A stretch of 64,000 nucleotides of DNA from Eledone cirrhosa (Eukaryota > Mollusca > Cephalopoda > Octopoda > Eledonidae), in the NCBI GenBank assembly GCA_964016885.1, contig OZ024741.1, forward strand, positions 411,810,839 through 411,874,838, in the 5' to 3' direction. Under the pieces are notes generated by a model. The model had not been told where the DNA came from, searched no databases, and was given only the letters and a program-made list of their open reading frames with translations. A program made the position numbers and the translations under genes. Of this stretch, positions 37,601-43,705 are shown piece after piece; positions within the stretch are counted from its first letter, which is position 1; the number at the start of each line of letters is the position of its first letter.

Positions 37601-39819
37601 TGCAGGTGGTTTCTGTTCTGTGGTAGATCGTGAAATTTCCAACCTCCGAATGGATTTTCTCACAGGAAGAGTGCTGCAAAAATAAATTCTCTGGCTTGTT
37701 CTGCTGGTGAAGCTGTGTTGCTGCCTCGCGGAGTGAGCGTATTCGGTGTTTAAATTCACAGTAAAAAAAATTTTTTCAGAAAAAATGAGTTGCGCAAAGT
37801 GCTAGAAATAACAGCCGAAGTTGATGGTCGATGTTGAGAATGCGTTGACCTGGAATGGTCAAGAGGCCAGCGACCAAAGAAATAAGCATTCTGAATAAAT
37901 GCGCAGTTTTCAACGGCAAATTTACGTGGTAAATTTTTAAAGCAGCAAATAGGAGAATATAGCTTAAGGCTGAAGAATCCTTGGCGAGAAACGTTATCTC
38001 TGGCGTGCGGCTATCTCTGTGAGTCGAGAATTTGTGCTGCCTACACGTGCCAATACAAGGTTAAGTTAGGTTTAAAAAAATAATATTTCTAACGCGCGAG
38101 AAAATGATAGTGCAAGTGTGAAAGTGACAATGATGAAAAAGAAAGGCTTCACTTAGCATAATTATTGGTGTGAACTTTGAAAAAAAACTTGAACGATGAA
38201 GAAAACGATGAAAAAAAAAAGGGGGCAATGGTTCATCGAAAATAAATGTTCCTGTTGAAATGTTTTTAAAAAAAAAAATATCAAATTTCTTTTTTTTTTT
38301 TTTTTTTTTTGAAAGTGTTCGTTGTAAGAAACGAGAAACATATATATATATCGTGAAATGCGACGGTTAGTTGATGCGTGAGAGAAAAAGTCTGTCTGAA
38401 CGCGAATTTCACATGTGCGTGTGTGCGTTTCTTTGAGTATTTTCATAGTTTGTCAATAAATTTGCTGTGTATTCGTAATGTTACTCACACAACACAAGAT
38501 TCTGCTATTTTTTTTTTTTCGGGGTGACCACTTATAACAATGAACGGCTGCGTGTTCGTATCACGTCAGGGTTACCAATATAGCGAAGATACTGAGTTGT
38601 ATGAATGTAACAAGGAGACATGGTTTGTGTGTATAATATTTAATCAACAATTTAACAGTATAGTTGACATGTCAAAGAAGAATGAAGCAAAGTTAGTAGT
38701 TACCGTTTTGATTGCCAGGCAAACGCAGGCTGGCAGAAGACACCTGGCGAAGGCCAGGCGCCGGAAGGGCTAATGAGAGGTTGAGAACTTAAAGTTGTTA
38801 GTTTTATAGGGTTCTGGCCGGATGTTACAGAAAGGGTTCTACTTCCCGTCTAGATGTTGTTAATCTATTGGGGTTGTGAGTCACAACAAGGGAGGCCACT
38901 GCTACAGACATAACAGGAAGGGAGAAAGAGACATAACTGGAAGGGAGAAAGAGACATAACAGGAAGCGAGAAAGAGACATAACTGGAAGGGAGAAAGAGA
39001 CATAACTGGAAGGGAGAAAGAGACATAACAGGAAGCGAGAAAGAGACATAACTGGAAGGGAGAAAGAGATATAACAGGAAGGGAGAAAGAGACATAACAG
39101 GAAGCGAGAAAGAGACATAACAGGAAGGGAGAAAGAGACATAACAGGAAGGGAGAAAGAGACATAACAGGAAGCGAGAAAGAGACATAACAGGAAGGGAG
39201 AAAGAGACATAACAGGAAGCGAGAAAGAGACATAACTGGAAGGGAGAAAGAGACATAACAGGAAGCGAGAAAGAGACATAACAGGAAGCGAGAAAGAGAC
39301 ATAACAGGAAGGGAGAAAGAGACATAACTGGAAGGGAGAAAGAGATATAACAGGAAGGGAGAAAGAGACATAACAGGAAGCGAGAAAGAGACATAACAGG
39401 AAGGGAGAAAGAGACATAACTGGAAGGGAGAAAGAGACATAACAGGAAGCGAGAAAGAGACAACAGGAAGTGAGAAAGAGACATAACAGGAAGCGAGAAA
39501 GAGACAACAGGAAGTGAGAAAGAGACATAACAGGAAGGGAACTCTTTAACCATCCAACCATCTCCAATGTTTTATTTTCAGGTTGATAATATCTTGTTTC
39601 TTTGTCTTTCTAGGTTGGGTTGGTGTAAGTACCAAAAATGACCATCACATCACATTGACAGCTTATACCCCAGGTGGGTACGGCTGCTTCAAACGACCCG
39701 CTTTGTTACCCAATGCTGTTAACCTGAAGAATAAACGTATTCGTGGCCAGCCGTATTATAGAATGTCAAAGTGCCTTTCTCTTGTAAAACTACCTCCAAT
39801 AAAACATTCACATCTGTAG
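22388..39819 (+). CDS. NOA1: NOA1, 3' part of the gene (five exons, introns included in this span)
   Basis: The joined exons encode the last third of a nitric-oxide-associated protein 1 / YqeH-type GTPase. In animals this is a mitochondrial matrix GTPase linked to small-subunit ribosome assembly and mitochondrial translation. Visible landmarks are the G3 motif in RWLYDTPG, then PRTFLLKPNQVMFVTGLGRI, then IPLGDEDRLKQLPPLVP, then GWVGVS, TAYTPGGYG and RPALLPNAVN. All appear in the order expected for NOA1. The permuted G4, G5, G1 and G2 motifs must be encoded upstream and are not seen in the window. All introns are GT-AG and the junction phases agree (0, 0, 0, then 1). The C-terminus is about ten residues shorter than in vertebrates. 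No start codon, promoter or signal peptide is visible. Confidence 0.9.
22698..22744 (+). repeat. Single unit of the 49 bp repeat motif
   Basis: CACTTTACAGAGTGTACTGG with the following GGTGCATTTTATCATGACACC is one isolated copy of the unit that forms the array at 54726-55428. It also resembles the TTTACAGTGTGGGCTGGGTG segment in the LINE/SINE tails, so it may be a decayed tail fragment. A poly-G run lies just upstream at about 22666-22679. Confidence 0.6.
22797..23196 (+). mobile_element. tRNA-derived SINE with LINE-like 3' tail
   Basis: The 5' part looks like a tRNA gene. It has an A box (TGGCTTAATGG at 22806-22816) and a B box (GAGTTCAATTC at 22849-22859), the internal RNA polymerase III promoter of SINEs. 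The 3' part from about 22966 is homologous to the 3' tail of the RTE-type LINE: CACTGTAAATGAGGTTGGTG, GGAAGGGCATCCAGCTGTAG and a TGATGATG end. Such SINEs borrow the LINE enzyme through the shared tail. The element lies in an NOA1 intron, tail-to-tail with LINE copy 2. It resembles tRNA-derived octopus SINEs, but I do not assign a named family. Confidence 0.85.
23455..25188 (-). pseudogene. LINE ORF2 relic (partial RT, zinc finger, C-terminal domain)
   Basis: The RT palm at 24698-24430 reads LAFFDLEKAFDRVPRAI and WWALRKLGVDEWLVKAVQAM. A PHD-like finger at about 24110-24230 reads CSVCRKGVGRNSILCPKCK, then WVHKRCSGI and CSSCDG. The C-terminal domain at 23859-23455 has lost the WYGHVM stretch by a small deletion but keeps GVGRPKKTWDEVIKADLTQL. 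Frameshifts and the nested MITE make it non-functional. Confidence 0.85.
24841..25106. mobile_element. hAT-type MITE with 8 bp target duplication
   Basis: This 266 bp insertion starts CAAAGGTTCTCAAC and ends GTTGAGAACCTGTG, which are 14 bp inverted termini with one mismatch. It is flanked by the direct repeat CTCTATAG at 24833-24840 and 25107-25114. Eight-base target duplications and such termini are typical of hAT elements. LINE copy 1 keeps the unoccupied site at 19711-19718, which confirms the insertion. The interior has G-rich stretches and no transposase, so it is non-autonomous. Confidence 0.93.
25262..25410 (-). repeat. Dispersed repeat encoding a GSSETKKN-type peptide
   Basis: Read on the - strand it contains ACAGATTAGAGTTTAAGCAA and an open frame GSSETKKNQPVDTEVNISKN. 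Related sequences are at 26785-26880 (-), 34205-34325 (+) and 49197-49290 (+). I cannot name the parent. A transposase N-terminus is possible. Confidence 0.6.
25411..25951. mobile_element. MITE with terminal inverted repeats of about 150 bp
   Basis: The left end 25411-25565 and the right end 25797-25951 are inverted copies at roughly 85-90 percent identity. They share TTCGTTTGCAATTATGCAAA and TGTGTTGGCATGTAAACAGA. The centre holds short repeats of GATCAGCCAGTCTACTAATA type. No transposase is present. The superfamily is not clear because the termini lie in AT-rich sequence and no target duplication can be fixed. Confidence 0.8.
25984..26064. repeat. TA and ATG microsatellites with a very short LINE/SINE tail
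   Basis: Two (TA)n tracts enclose CTTGCAAGCGGACGTAAAAT followed by (GATGAT)n. That is the last 40 or so bases of the LINE/SINE tail, a heavily truncated insertion. Confidence 0.7.
26065..26514. other. No recognisable feature
   Basis: Intronic single-copy sequence. I see no supported coding region or element. Confidence 0.5.
26515..26765 (+). pseudogene. Penelope-like element relic: GIY-YIG endonuclease fragment
   Basis: One + frame reads TNIVYKCKDTTSTLRKAYIG and then MTFKSRFTQHKYSF, stop, HPEHTTSLSSHLC, stop, LYENGIP. The NIVYKC..AYIG pair is the GIY-YIG core and the following basic helix fits Penelope-type endonucleases. Two stops interrupt it. No reverse transcriptase is found beside it. 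Confidence 0.65.
26785..26880 (-). repeat. Second copy of the GSSETKKN-type repeat
   Basis: The - strand encodes GSTETKIYQSVDTDIDISKK, close at the protein level to the copy at 25262-25410 although the DNA has diverged. Confidence 0.5.
26955..27225 (-). mobile_element. Old LINE/SINE 3' tail fragment
   Basis: The + strand shows the inverted tail landmarks ATCCACGCTAGCATGAGTTA and TTTCTACAGCTGGTGCCCTT. A segment around CTTCCTAACTCCAACCACAT occurs twice, about 80 bp apart, so this copy contains a small internal duplication. Confidence 0.7.
27235..27389 (-). mobile_element. Diverged tRNA-derived SINE
   Basis: Read on the - strand it contains ACCACGGCATGGTGGCACCC, AAGTGTCTTCTACT and TATAGCCTCAGCTTCACCAA. 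This fits the tRNA-derived SINE type common in cephalopods with a GGCACCTTGGGCAAGTGTC core. It is clearly diverged and lacks an obvious tail. Confidence 0.6.
27387..27563 (+). other. Candidate orphan coding stretch, 58 codons
   Basis: An open frame from ATG at 27387 to TGA at 27561 encodes a charged peptide. It includes SDRCPNHLKLHKANIDKMVA and KREYRDVLFESKLLKSGVL. An acceptor-like CAG ends at 27405 and a donor-like AAA/GTGAGC lies at 27559. It is not part of NOA1: the known exons already join without a gap, and the phase would not fit. I do not recognise it. It could be an exon of another gene, a processed pseudogene or chance. Confidence 0.25.
27564..28032. other. Intronic sequence with short LINE tail and microsatellites
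   Basis: Contains GT-rich microsatellites. At about 27865-27922 there is a short LINE/SINE-type end, CCAACCCTTGCTAGCAGGGA followed by (GATGAT)n. Nothing else is recognised. Confidence 0.5.
28033..28132. repeat. Foldback element 1 (43 bp arms)
   Basis: Arms 28033-28075 and 28090-28132 are imperfect reverse complements around a 14-base loop. They share GAGCTCTTGC, CTAGTT and TCATGACCC-type ends. The sequence resembles the neighbouring foldback element 2, so both seem to belong to one family. Confidence 0.75.
28288..28408. repeat. Foldback element 2 (56 bp arms, 9-base loop)
   Basis: Arms 28288-28343 and 28353-28408 are reverse complements with a single mismatch. The arm starts AGGAAAAGAGTCAGG and ends GACAGCTAGATCC. 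The loop is AAACAGTTC. It is followed on both sides by TA. Transcribed as part of the NOA1 intron it would form a very stable hairpin. Confidence 0.92.
28669..28800 (+). CDS. NOA1: NOA1 exon
   Basis: Acceptor TTTGCAG and donor GAA/GTAAGA bound a 44-codon exon in phase 0 at both ends. It encodes ITSFLKPEELQLLL, then PRTFLLKPNQVMFVTGLGRI and DYVE. This is the start of the C-terminal region after the GTPase domain in NOA1, with the conserved RPRTF.LKP and GRIDY segments. Confidence 0.92.
28851..29893 (-). mobile_element. RTE-type LINE, copy 3 (zinc finger and C-terminus only)
   Basis: This copy starts only 50 bp after an NOA1 exon and is truncated at 29893, inside the zinc-finger region. Its (ATC)n tail, C-terminal coding end and finger match copies 2 and 4. 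Confidence 0.88.
29142..29885 (-). pseudogene. LINE ORF2 C-terminal relic
   Basis: The open part at 29585-29142 reads KMKGRLYNACIRTAMLHGSE, then LRWYGHVMLMKDDSCIKRCR and GRPKMTWDEVIKADLTQL. Upstream, in broken frame, are the finger residues CSVCRKGVGRNSILFPKCK and CSGISGSL. One finger cysteine has become phenylalanine. Non-functional. Confidence 0.82.
29894..30015. other. AT-rich intron sequence
   Basis: No supported feature. A (TA)n tract lies at its right end. Confidence 0.5.
30016..30231 (+). mobile_element. Solo LINE/SINE 3' tail
   Basis: TTAGGAAGGGCATCCAGCCG, CATGCTAGAGTGGAAGATAG and an ATGATGAT end mark a 5'-truncated copy containing only the shared tail. Its sequence is closest to the tail of LINE copy 1 (GTGGCCATGTAGGTAACATG). 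A (TA)n tract follows. Confidence 0.8.
30232..30811. other. NOA1 intron, no element recognised
   Basis: After the (TA)n tract the intron contains a partly repeated segment (GATCCTTTAAG and CTTAATGGTTGCACCAACTC-like, about 30500-30690). It then has AT-rich sequence to the acceptor at 30810-30811. Confidence 0.5.
30812..30928 (+). CDS. NOA1: NOA1 exon
   Basis: Acceptor TTCAG and donor CAG/GTAAAT bound 39 codons in phase 0. The exon encodes GEENVLLTLINNIKINVHIM and NIEEAEDFYRENIGKDLLQ. This is the strand-rich segment that precedes the IP.G element in NOA1. Confidence 0.9.
30929..31394. other. NOA1 intron, single-copy
   Basis: AT-rich intron with a diverged local duplication (GATCATCAGATCAGACCAAG and GATTGTTAGATCAGACAAAT at about 31262-31365). 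No gene seen. Confidence 0.5.
31395..33120 (+). repeat. AT-rich minisatellite, units of about 28-34 bp
   Basis: About 55 tandem units of TATAGTGTATTTAATGGTG plus TATATAACAT or TATATAACATTATA. Length variation comes from an optional extra TATA step. The array ends 16 bases before the next NOA1 exon. Confidence 0.95.
33136..33253 (+). CDS. NOA1: NOA1 exon
   Basis: The acceptor is TTTTCCTTGAAG, with a short polypyrimidine tract squeezed between the minisatellite and the exon. The donor is ATTG/GTAAAT. The exon enters in phase 0 and leaves one base of a split glycine codon. It encodes IPLGDEDRLKQLPPLVPKTF and then HLTGIGFKKTMCDIVLSSI, matching the IPMG..ER....PPLV segment of NOA1. Confidence 0.9.
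33295..34325 (+). mobile_element. Unclassified dispersed element interrupted by a SINE
   Basis: Begins after (TA)n with CTAGCAGTGTATCCCGGCG and TTGCACGG and contains several short segments repeated within it. One example is GGCTACTTACCTCAAAAGTT beside ACTGCTTACCTCGAAGATTC. Its right part has the GSSETKKN-type repeat also found near 49197. Elements bordered by TA tracts and this start recur in invertebrate genomes, but I cannot assign a superfamily. Confidence 0.45.
33799..33984 (+). mobile_element. tRNA-derived SINE with target duplication
   Basis: A B box is visible in GAGTTCAAATCCCGCCGAGG. The 3' part reads TCCTTACGGGGTCGATAAAA, TAAAGTACCAGTAATACAAT and GCCTTGTGCCAAAAGTAGAA. It is flanked by ATTATTACGAAAAAGG (33783-33798) and ATTATTATGAAAAGG (33985-33999), a near-perfect duplication. 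This is a second SINE family, unrelated in its tail to the SINE at 22797. Confidence 0.88.
34326..34737. repeat. Single-copy sequence with (CA)n microsatellite
   Basis: A (CA)n tract of about 60 bases lies at 34622-34684. The preceding part continues the unclassified element (ATTATAAGGGCGCGACGGAG is shared with about 49330). No gene seen. Confidence 0.7.
34738..34935 (-). mobile_element. SINE 3' fragments
   Basis: TTTCTACTTTAGGCACAAGG and CATTACTGGTACTTTATTTT are the inverted 3' part of the SINE type at 33799. A second diverged copy of the same end (GTTTCTGATTTAGGCAGAAAG) follows. Confidence 0.7.
34957..36969 (+). repeat. 23 bp purine-rich minisatellite, left block (about 87 copies)
   Basis: Units AGACATAACTGGAAGGGAGA plus AAG, with ACTGG/ACAGG, GGGAG/GCGAG and a few length variants. 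The reverse complement of the unit has no stop in any frame, and 23 is not a multiple of three. Three long overlapping open frames of up to 686 codons therefore appear on the - strand, all with the same hydrophobic 23-residue repeat. I treat these as artefacts of the repeat. The array lies in an NOA1 intron. Confidence 0.96.
36970..37305 (-). repeat. 3' LTR of the non-coding LTR element
   Basis: On the - strand it starts TGTAGCAGTGGCCTCCC and ends near CTTCGCTAT. Compared with the other LTR it has scattered substitutions and a stretch of about nine extra bases near 37065. Confidence 0.88.
38550..38577 (-). promoter_or_regulatory. tRNA-Trp primer binding site
   Basis: The + strand reads like the end of a tRNA-Trp: T-stem GCGTG, loop TTCGTAT, pairing stem CACGT, acceptor CAGGGTT, then ACCA. 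On the element's own (-) strand this is a primer site starting TGGTAACCCTGACG, two bases after the 5' LTR. The match extends through the whole T arm, longer than the usual 12-18 bases. Confidence 0.85.
38580..38906 (-). repeat. 5' LTR of the non-coding LTR element
   Basis: Direct repeat partner of 36970-37305. Its outer border returns to the 23 bp minisatellite through the GACAT duplication. Confidence 0.88.
38907..39540 (+). repeat. 23 bp minisatellite, right block (about 27 copies)
   Basis: Continuation of the array at 34957-36969 after the LTR element. The GCGAG variant is more frequent here and a 21 bp unit (AGACAACAGG) appears near the end. Antisense open frames of about 190-240 codons are repeat by-products. 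Confidence 0.95.
39614..39819 (+). CDS. NOA1: NOA1 last coding exon
   Basis: The acceptor is CTTTCTAG at 39606-39613. The exon completes the split glycine codon and reads GWVGVSTKNDHHITLTAYTP, then GGYGCFKRPALLPNAVNLKN and ends KLPPIKHSHL with stop TAG. GWV.V, the AYTP turn and RP.LLP..VN are conserved NOA1 end segments. An AATAAA lies inside the coding end at 39799-39804 and no other one is seen in the following sequence. Confidence 0.92.
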
Positions 39820-39884
39820 TTGGTCTCTTGTAAAATATTTATATATTCAACCTTTTAACACCAAACCCAGACTAATGAAAGGGT

Positions 39885-40603
39885 TAAACAACATAGACCA
39901 GTGTCTTACATTAGAAATATGGTAATGAAAGGGTTAAACAACATAGACAGTGTCTTACATTAGAAATATGGTAATGAAAGGGTTAAACAACATAGACAGT
40001 GTCTTACATTAGAAATATGGTAATGAAAGGGTTAAACAACATAGACAGTGTCTTACATTAGAAATATGGTAATGAAAAGGGTTAAACAACATAGACAGTG
40101 TCTTACATTAGAAATATGGTAATGAATGGGTTAAACAACATAGACAGTGTCTTATATTAGAAATATGGTAATGAAACGGTTAAACAACAAAGACAGTGTC
40201 TTACATTAGAAATATGGTAATGAAAGGGTTAAACAACATAGACAGTGTCTTTCATTAGAAATATGGTAATGGAAGGGTTAAACAACATAGACAGTGTCTT
40301 TCATTAGAAATATGGTAATCAAAGGGTTAAACAAAATAGACAGTGTCTTACATTAGAAATATGGTAATGAAAGGGTTAAACAACATAGACAGTGTCTTAC
40401 ATTAGAAATATGGTAATGAAAGGGTTAAACAACATAGACAGTGTCTTACATTAGAAATATGGTAATGACAGGGTTAAACAACAGACAGTGTCTTTCATTA
40501 GAAATATGGTAATGAAAGAGTTAAACAACATAGACAGTGTCTTACATTAGAAATATGGCAATGAAAGGGTTAAACAACATAGACAGTGTCTTACATTAGA
40601 AAT
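39885..40603 (+). repeat. 50 bp minisatellite, left block
   Basis: About 14 units of GTTAAACAACATAGACAGTG, TCTTACATTAGAAATATGG, TAATGAAAGG. It starts some 65 bp after the NOA1 stop codon and continues at 41707 after a LINE insertion. Confidence 0.95.
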
Positions 40604-41706
40604 CATCATCATCATCACCGTTTTACGTCCGTTCTTCCATGCTAGCATGGGTTAGACGGGTTGTCCTGTTGTGGGCAGTGTCTAGTCGGCTGACCATGCC
40701 TTGCTCATACAGGAGCTGATTTGGCTTCATTTCTATAGCTGGATGCCCTTCCTAACACCAACCTCATTTACAGTGAGTGCTTTTTCGTGGCGCCTACACG
40801 TCCACTTTACAGTGTGGGCTTGGTGCTTTTTTGCCGTGGCACCTCCACGATCACCTTGCGGGGTGGGGGGGGGGGGGCATATTGTCTATATGCTTCAGCT
40901 TGTACCCATGGGAGGTCGGGTACTCTGTATTACTGCGTGACACCAGAGGTCACGGTCGTGTGTCATTGCCTTTGAGAGGTGTAATTGGGTAAAGTCGGCT
41001 TTTATCACCTCATCCCAGCTCATCTTGGGTCTCCCCACTCCGCGGTTTCCATCGACTTCTAGTGCTCTGCACCTTTTTATGCAGCTGTCATCCTTCATAC
41101 GCATCACATGTCCATACCAGCGCAACCGCCTCTCCTGCACATAGCAGTCTCTCTCTCAATTCATTTATGCTTTGTCGTTCGCGTATATTACTATTACACA
41201 TCCATCGGAGCATGCAGGCTTCGTTTCTCTCTAATCTACGTAAGTCTTCCACCTTCAGCGCCCAGGTCTCACTACCATGCAACATCGCTGTTCGGATACA
41301 CGCATCATACAGTCTGCCTTTCATTCTGAGGGAGAAGCCTTTTGCAGCTAGCAGTGGTAGTAGTTCCCTAAACTTCTTCCATCCCGTTCTTACCCTAGTT
41401 ATTGTACTTTCTGAACACCCACCTCCGCTGCTAATTCGGTCACCTAGGTAGCAGAAGCTGTCTACTGTTTTTACAGAGCCCTCCCAGAGATTGGTGGTAC
41501 TTGTTTCCTGTGGCTGTTTGCTGCTTGCTATCCAAGCACAGTTGCTGCATGTGAAGCCTACATTCTTAATTAAGCTTCCTGAGATCCCGCTACATCTCTT
41601 GTGTACCCACTGTTTGCATTTGGGGCAGAGAATGGAGTTCCTACCTACACCTTTCCTACATACTGAGCAAGGCCATTTCCCTGAGGGGATCTGGGTTCTG
41701 TTTTCT
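40604..41706 (-). mobile_element. RTE-type LINE, copy 4, inserted in the 50 bp array
   Basis: A 1.1 kb 5'-truncated copy with (ATC)n tail at 40604 and truncation at 41706. The array sequence AAAT is duplicated at 40600-40603 and 41707-41710, so the insertion split one repeat unit. The tail contains the two related CACTTTACAGTG..GGTGC segments seen in other copies. Confidence 0.92.
40895..41700 (-). pseudogene. LINE ORF2 C-terminal relic
   Basis: Zinc-finger residues (CSVCRKGVGRNSILCPKCK, VHKRCSGISGSL, CSNC) lie at about 41540-41670. They are followed by MKGRLYDACIRTAMLHGSET (41324 leftward), a small deletion, then ERRLRWYGHVMRMKDDSCIK (41135 leftward) and GVGRPKMSWDEVIKADFTQL. This is the best preserved C-terminal end in the window, but it has no RT domain. 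Confidence 0.85.
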
Positions 41707-42060
41707 AAATATGGTAATGAAAGAGTTAAACAACATAGACAGTGTCTTTCATTAGAAATATGGTAATGAAAGGGTTAAACAACATAGACAGTGTCTTACA
41801 TTAGAAATATGGTAATGAAAGGGGTAAACAACATAGACAGTCTTTCATTAGAAATATGGTAATGGAAGGGTTAAACAACATAGACAGTGTCTTACATTAG
41901 AAATATGGTAATGAAAAGGGTTAAACAACATAGACAGTGTCTTACATTAGAAATATGGTAATGGAAGGCTTAAACAACATAGACAGTGTCTTACATTAGA
42001 AATATGGTAATGGAAGGGTTAAAGACAACATAGATAATGTCTCATTAGAAATAAGGTAAC
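41707..42060 (+). repeat. 50 bp minisatellite, right block
   Basis: About seven units continue the array, with deletions in some. The last units drift (GGTTAAAGACAACATAGATAA). Confidence 0.93.
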
Positions 42061-42063
42061 GAA

Positions 42064-42482
42064 AGGTATATGTATAATGCCTGTGTGCAATGCTGCATGG
42101 TTGTGAAACATGGGCTGTGACTGCAGAGGACATGTGTAGACTGGAAAGAAATGAAGCAACCATGTTTCTTTGGATGTGTAAATGTGAAAGAAAAGCAAAG
42201 CTCTGACAAGCTTAGAGAGAAGCTGGGTTGCTGGGGAATCCGAGATGGTGTGCAGGATAGAAAACTGCATTGGGGTGGACATGTAGTGCGCATGAAAAAT
42301 GACTGATGGGTGAAGAAATGCCAGGAAATCCCAGTGGAAGGAAGCAGCAGTAGAACACAACCAAGAAAGACCTGGGCAGAGGTTGTCAGAGTGGACTTCA
42401 AATTGCTGAGACTGGCATGCGGCAAGAGTGAAGAGATGTTGTGCTGAGAAGGACCTGTCCAACCCATGCAAGCATGATGATA
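42064..42482 (+). pseudogene. LINE C-terminal relic, + strand, second LINE subfamily
   Basis: With stops and frameshifts it reads YNACVQCCMVVKHG, REKLGCWGIRDGVQDRKLHW, GGHVVRMKND, stop, WVKKCQE and then PRKTWAEVVRVDF. The nucleotide sequence after this, GAGATGTTGTGCTGAGAAGG then CCTGTCCAACCCATGCA, is the counterpart of the 38/44 bp satellite unit at 14913-17380. It is the closest single-copy relative of the LINE that carries both large satellites. Confidence 0.75.
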
Positions 42483-42503
42483 TATACATACACACACACA
42501 TAT

Positions 42504-42570
42504 ATCATCATCATCACTGTTTTCTGTCCATTTTTCCATGCTTGCATGAGTTAGATGGGTCATCCATGTT
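42504..42570 (-). mobile_element. Short LINE/SINE tail fragment
   Basis: ATCATCATCATCACTG then TTTTCCATGCTTGCATGAGT is the inverted end of the shared tail, cut off after about 65 bases. Confidence 0.65.
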
Positions 42571-42989
42571 GGGAAACAACAATTGTCAATTATAGATTGT
42601 TTTCTCTCAGCCCCTGCTGGAACAAAACGATGACGTCATCGACCATGCGCTGTTTTATGTGGCTGTTTACTTGTAAACAAACCAATTATTGATAATGTTA
42701 AGATATTAGCATAATATTATTGTTATTCACTCATGAAAACAGGTATCCACGTTAAGAGCGAAAGCAAATATATATACATATATATAAAGGTGGTAGACTG
42801 GTAACTATACCCATTTTCTCCTCTTTTCCTTTTTTTACCCTTTTTTGGCCACATCTTCTGATGAAGGACCAGTATCCGAAACGTTGAGGCTTTTTTCCAA
42901 CTCTGCTAAACATTATACTAATATAGCTTAATTGTATCGTGTTGTTCTCTTGTTCTTATTTCAACAACACCACGTCTGTTAGTCCTACT
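42571..42989. other. No gene; PLE-like tail motif
   Basis: Mostly single-copy. The segment around 42855-42892 contains CTGATGAAGGACCAGTATCC followed by GAAACGTTGAGGC. This GATGAAG..CCGAAACG pattern is often found at ends of Penelope-like elements. No PLE coding is attached. Confidence 0.4.
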
Positions 42990-43125
42990 GCCCATGTGGT
43001 AGAACAGGTGGTAGATCATATGGTAGAACATGTGATAGATCATGTGGTAGATCATGTGATAGATCATGTGGTAGATTATGTGATAGATCATGGTAGAACA
43101 TGTGATAGATCATGTGGTAGAACAC
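42990..43125 (+). repeat. 15 bp minisatellite
   Basis: Imperfect repeats of GATCATGTGGTAGAT / GATCATGTGATAGAT, about nine copies. Confidence 0.85.
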
Positions 43126-43233
43126 AAACGTATGTCCAGCTTTATATGTGATAACTCCACAAAATGTCCATCAACAGCCTAGGTGACATAACACAGCCAC
43201 ACCTGCCAGTCTACCTGACACACCACACCTGTC

Positions 43234-43692
43234 TGTAGTGAGCCCGAGCGGTGGAACCCAGAACTCATTAGAGTTATGTCCCTTTGGGACAGTAGTGACC
43301 CCTAGTGTCACCTACAAGAAGTAATCGGAGTTACGTCCCCTTTGGGACTATATATTGAGACCACCAGGGCATTCTACCTCTCTTTTTCGCTCCTTCACTC
43401 TGATTAGCGATGTAACAGCCCTGGAGATCGGAGCCGATTTCTCCCACAACTCGTGTGGAGGCAAATACCAAAATACTCCAGTGAACACGTTAAGAGTCTC
43501 TCTCTCCAAGAACAAACTCCAGCACATACTTTGGTCTCAATCCATTCAGCTACTTGAAACATCAACAAACTCTGTATCTCTGGTAATTTATATATTGTTC
43601 TCTTTTGATTTCCACGAAGTAAACCTATCTACAAACAAAGTATGTTATTTCTAAAACAGTAATAAATATATGTATAATACTAATCTTCTAAA
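43234..43692 (+). repeat. 5' LTR
   Basis: Contains GACTATATATTGAGACC (possible TATA region), an AATAAATA near 43664 that may serve for polyadenylation, and the CTTCTAAA end. It lacks a short insertion (about 20 bases, GTAAATCAGCCTTGCATG) present in the 3' LTR. Confidence 0.92.
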
Positions 43693-43693
43693 G

Positions 43694-43705
43694 TGGTGAC
43701 CCCGA
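43694..43705 (+). promoter_or_regulatory. tRNA-Trp primer binding site
   Basis: TGGTGACCCCGA is complementary to the 3' end of tRNA-Trp and lies one base after the 5' LTR. Confidence 0.88.

Larger units (their letters stand above)
36970..38906 (-). mobile_element. Non-coding LTR retrotransposon (LARD/TRIM-like) in the minisatellite
   Basis: Direct repeats at 36970-37305 and 38580-38906 differ by a few percent and one small deletion. On the - strand each begins TGTAGCAGTGG. The 5-base duplication GACAT (36965-36969 and 38907-38911) flanks the element, and the minisatellite resumes in register. A 28-base match to the 3' end of tRNA-Trp lies beside the 5' LTR. A purine-rich GGCGGGAGG lies beside the 3' LTR. 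The 1.27 kb interior has no gag or pol coding, so it would depend on enzymes from another element. Confidence 0.9.

Noticed and set aside
37526..38446. Short frames inside the non-coding LTR element
   Set aside because: No gag, protease, RT or integrase motif in either strand. Lengths are within chance expectation.
38550..38577. 3' half of a tRNA-Trp gene
   Set aside because: It lies exactly at the primer-site position beside the LTR and has no 5' tRNA half, so the primer binding site explains it better.
43355..43654. Open frames of about 100 codons in both Gypsy LTRs (also at 47882)
   Set aside because: Same position in each LTR and without a known domain. Most likely non-coding LTR sequence.
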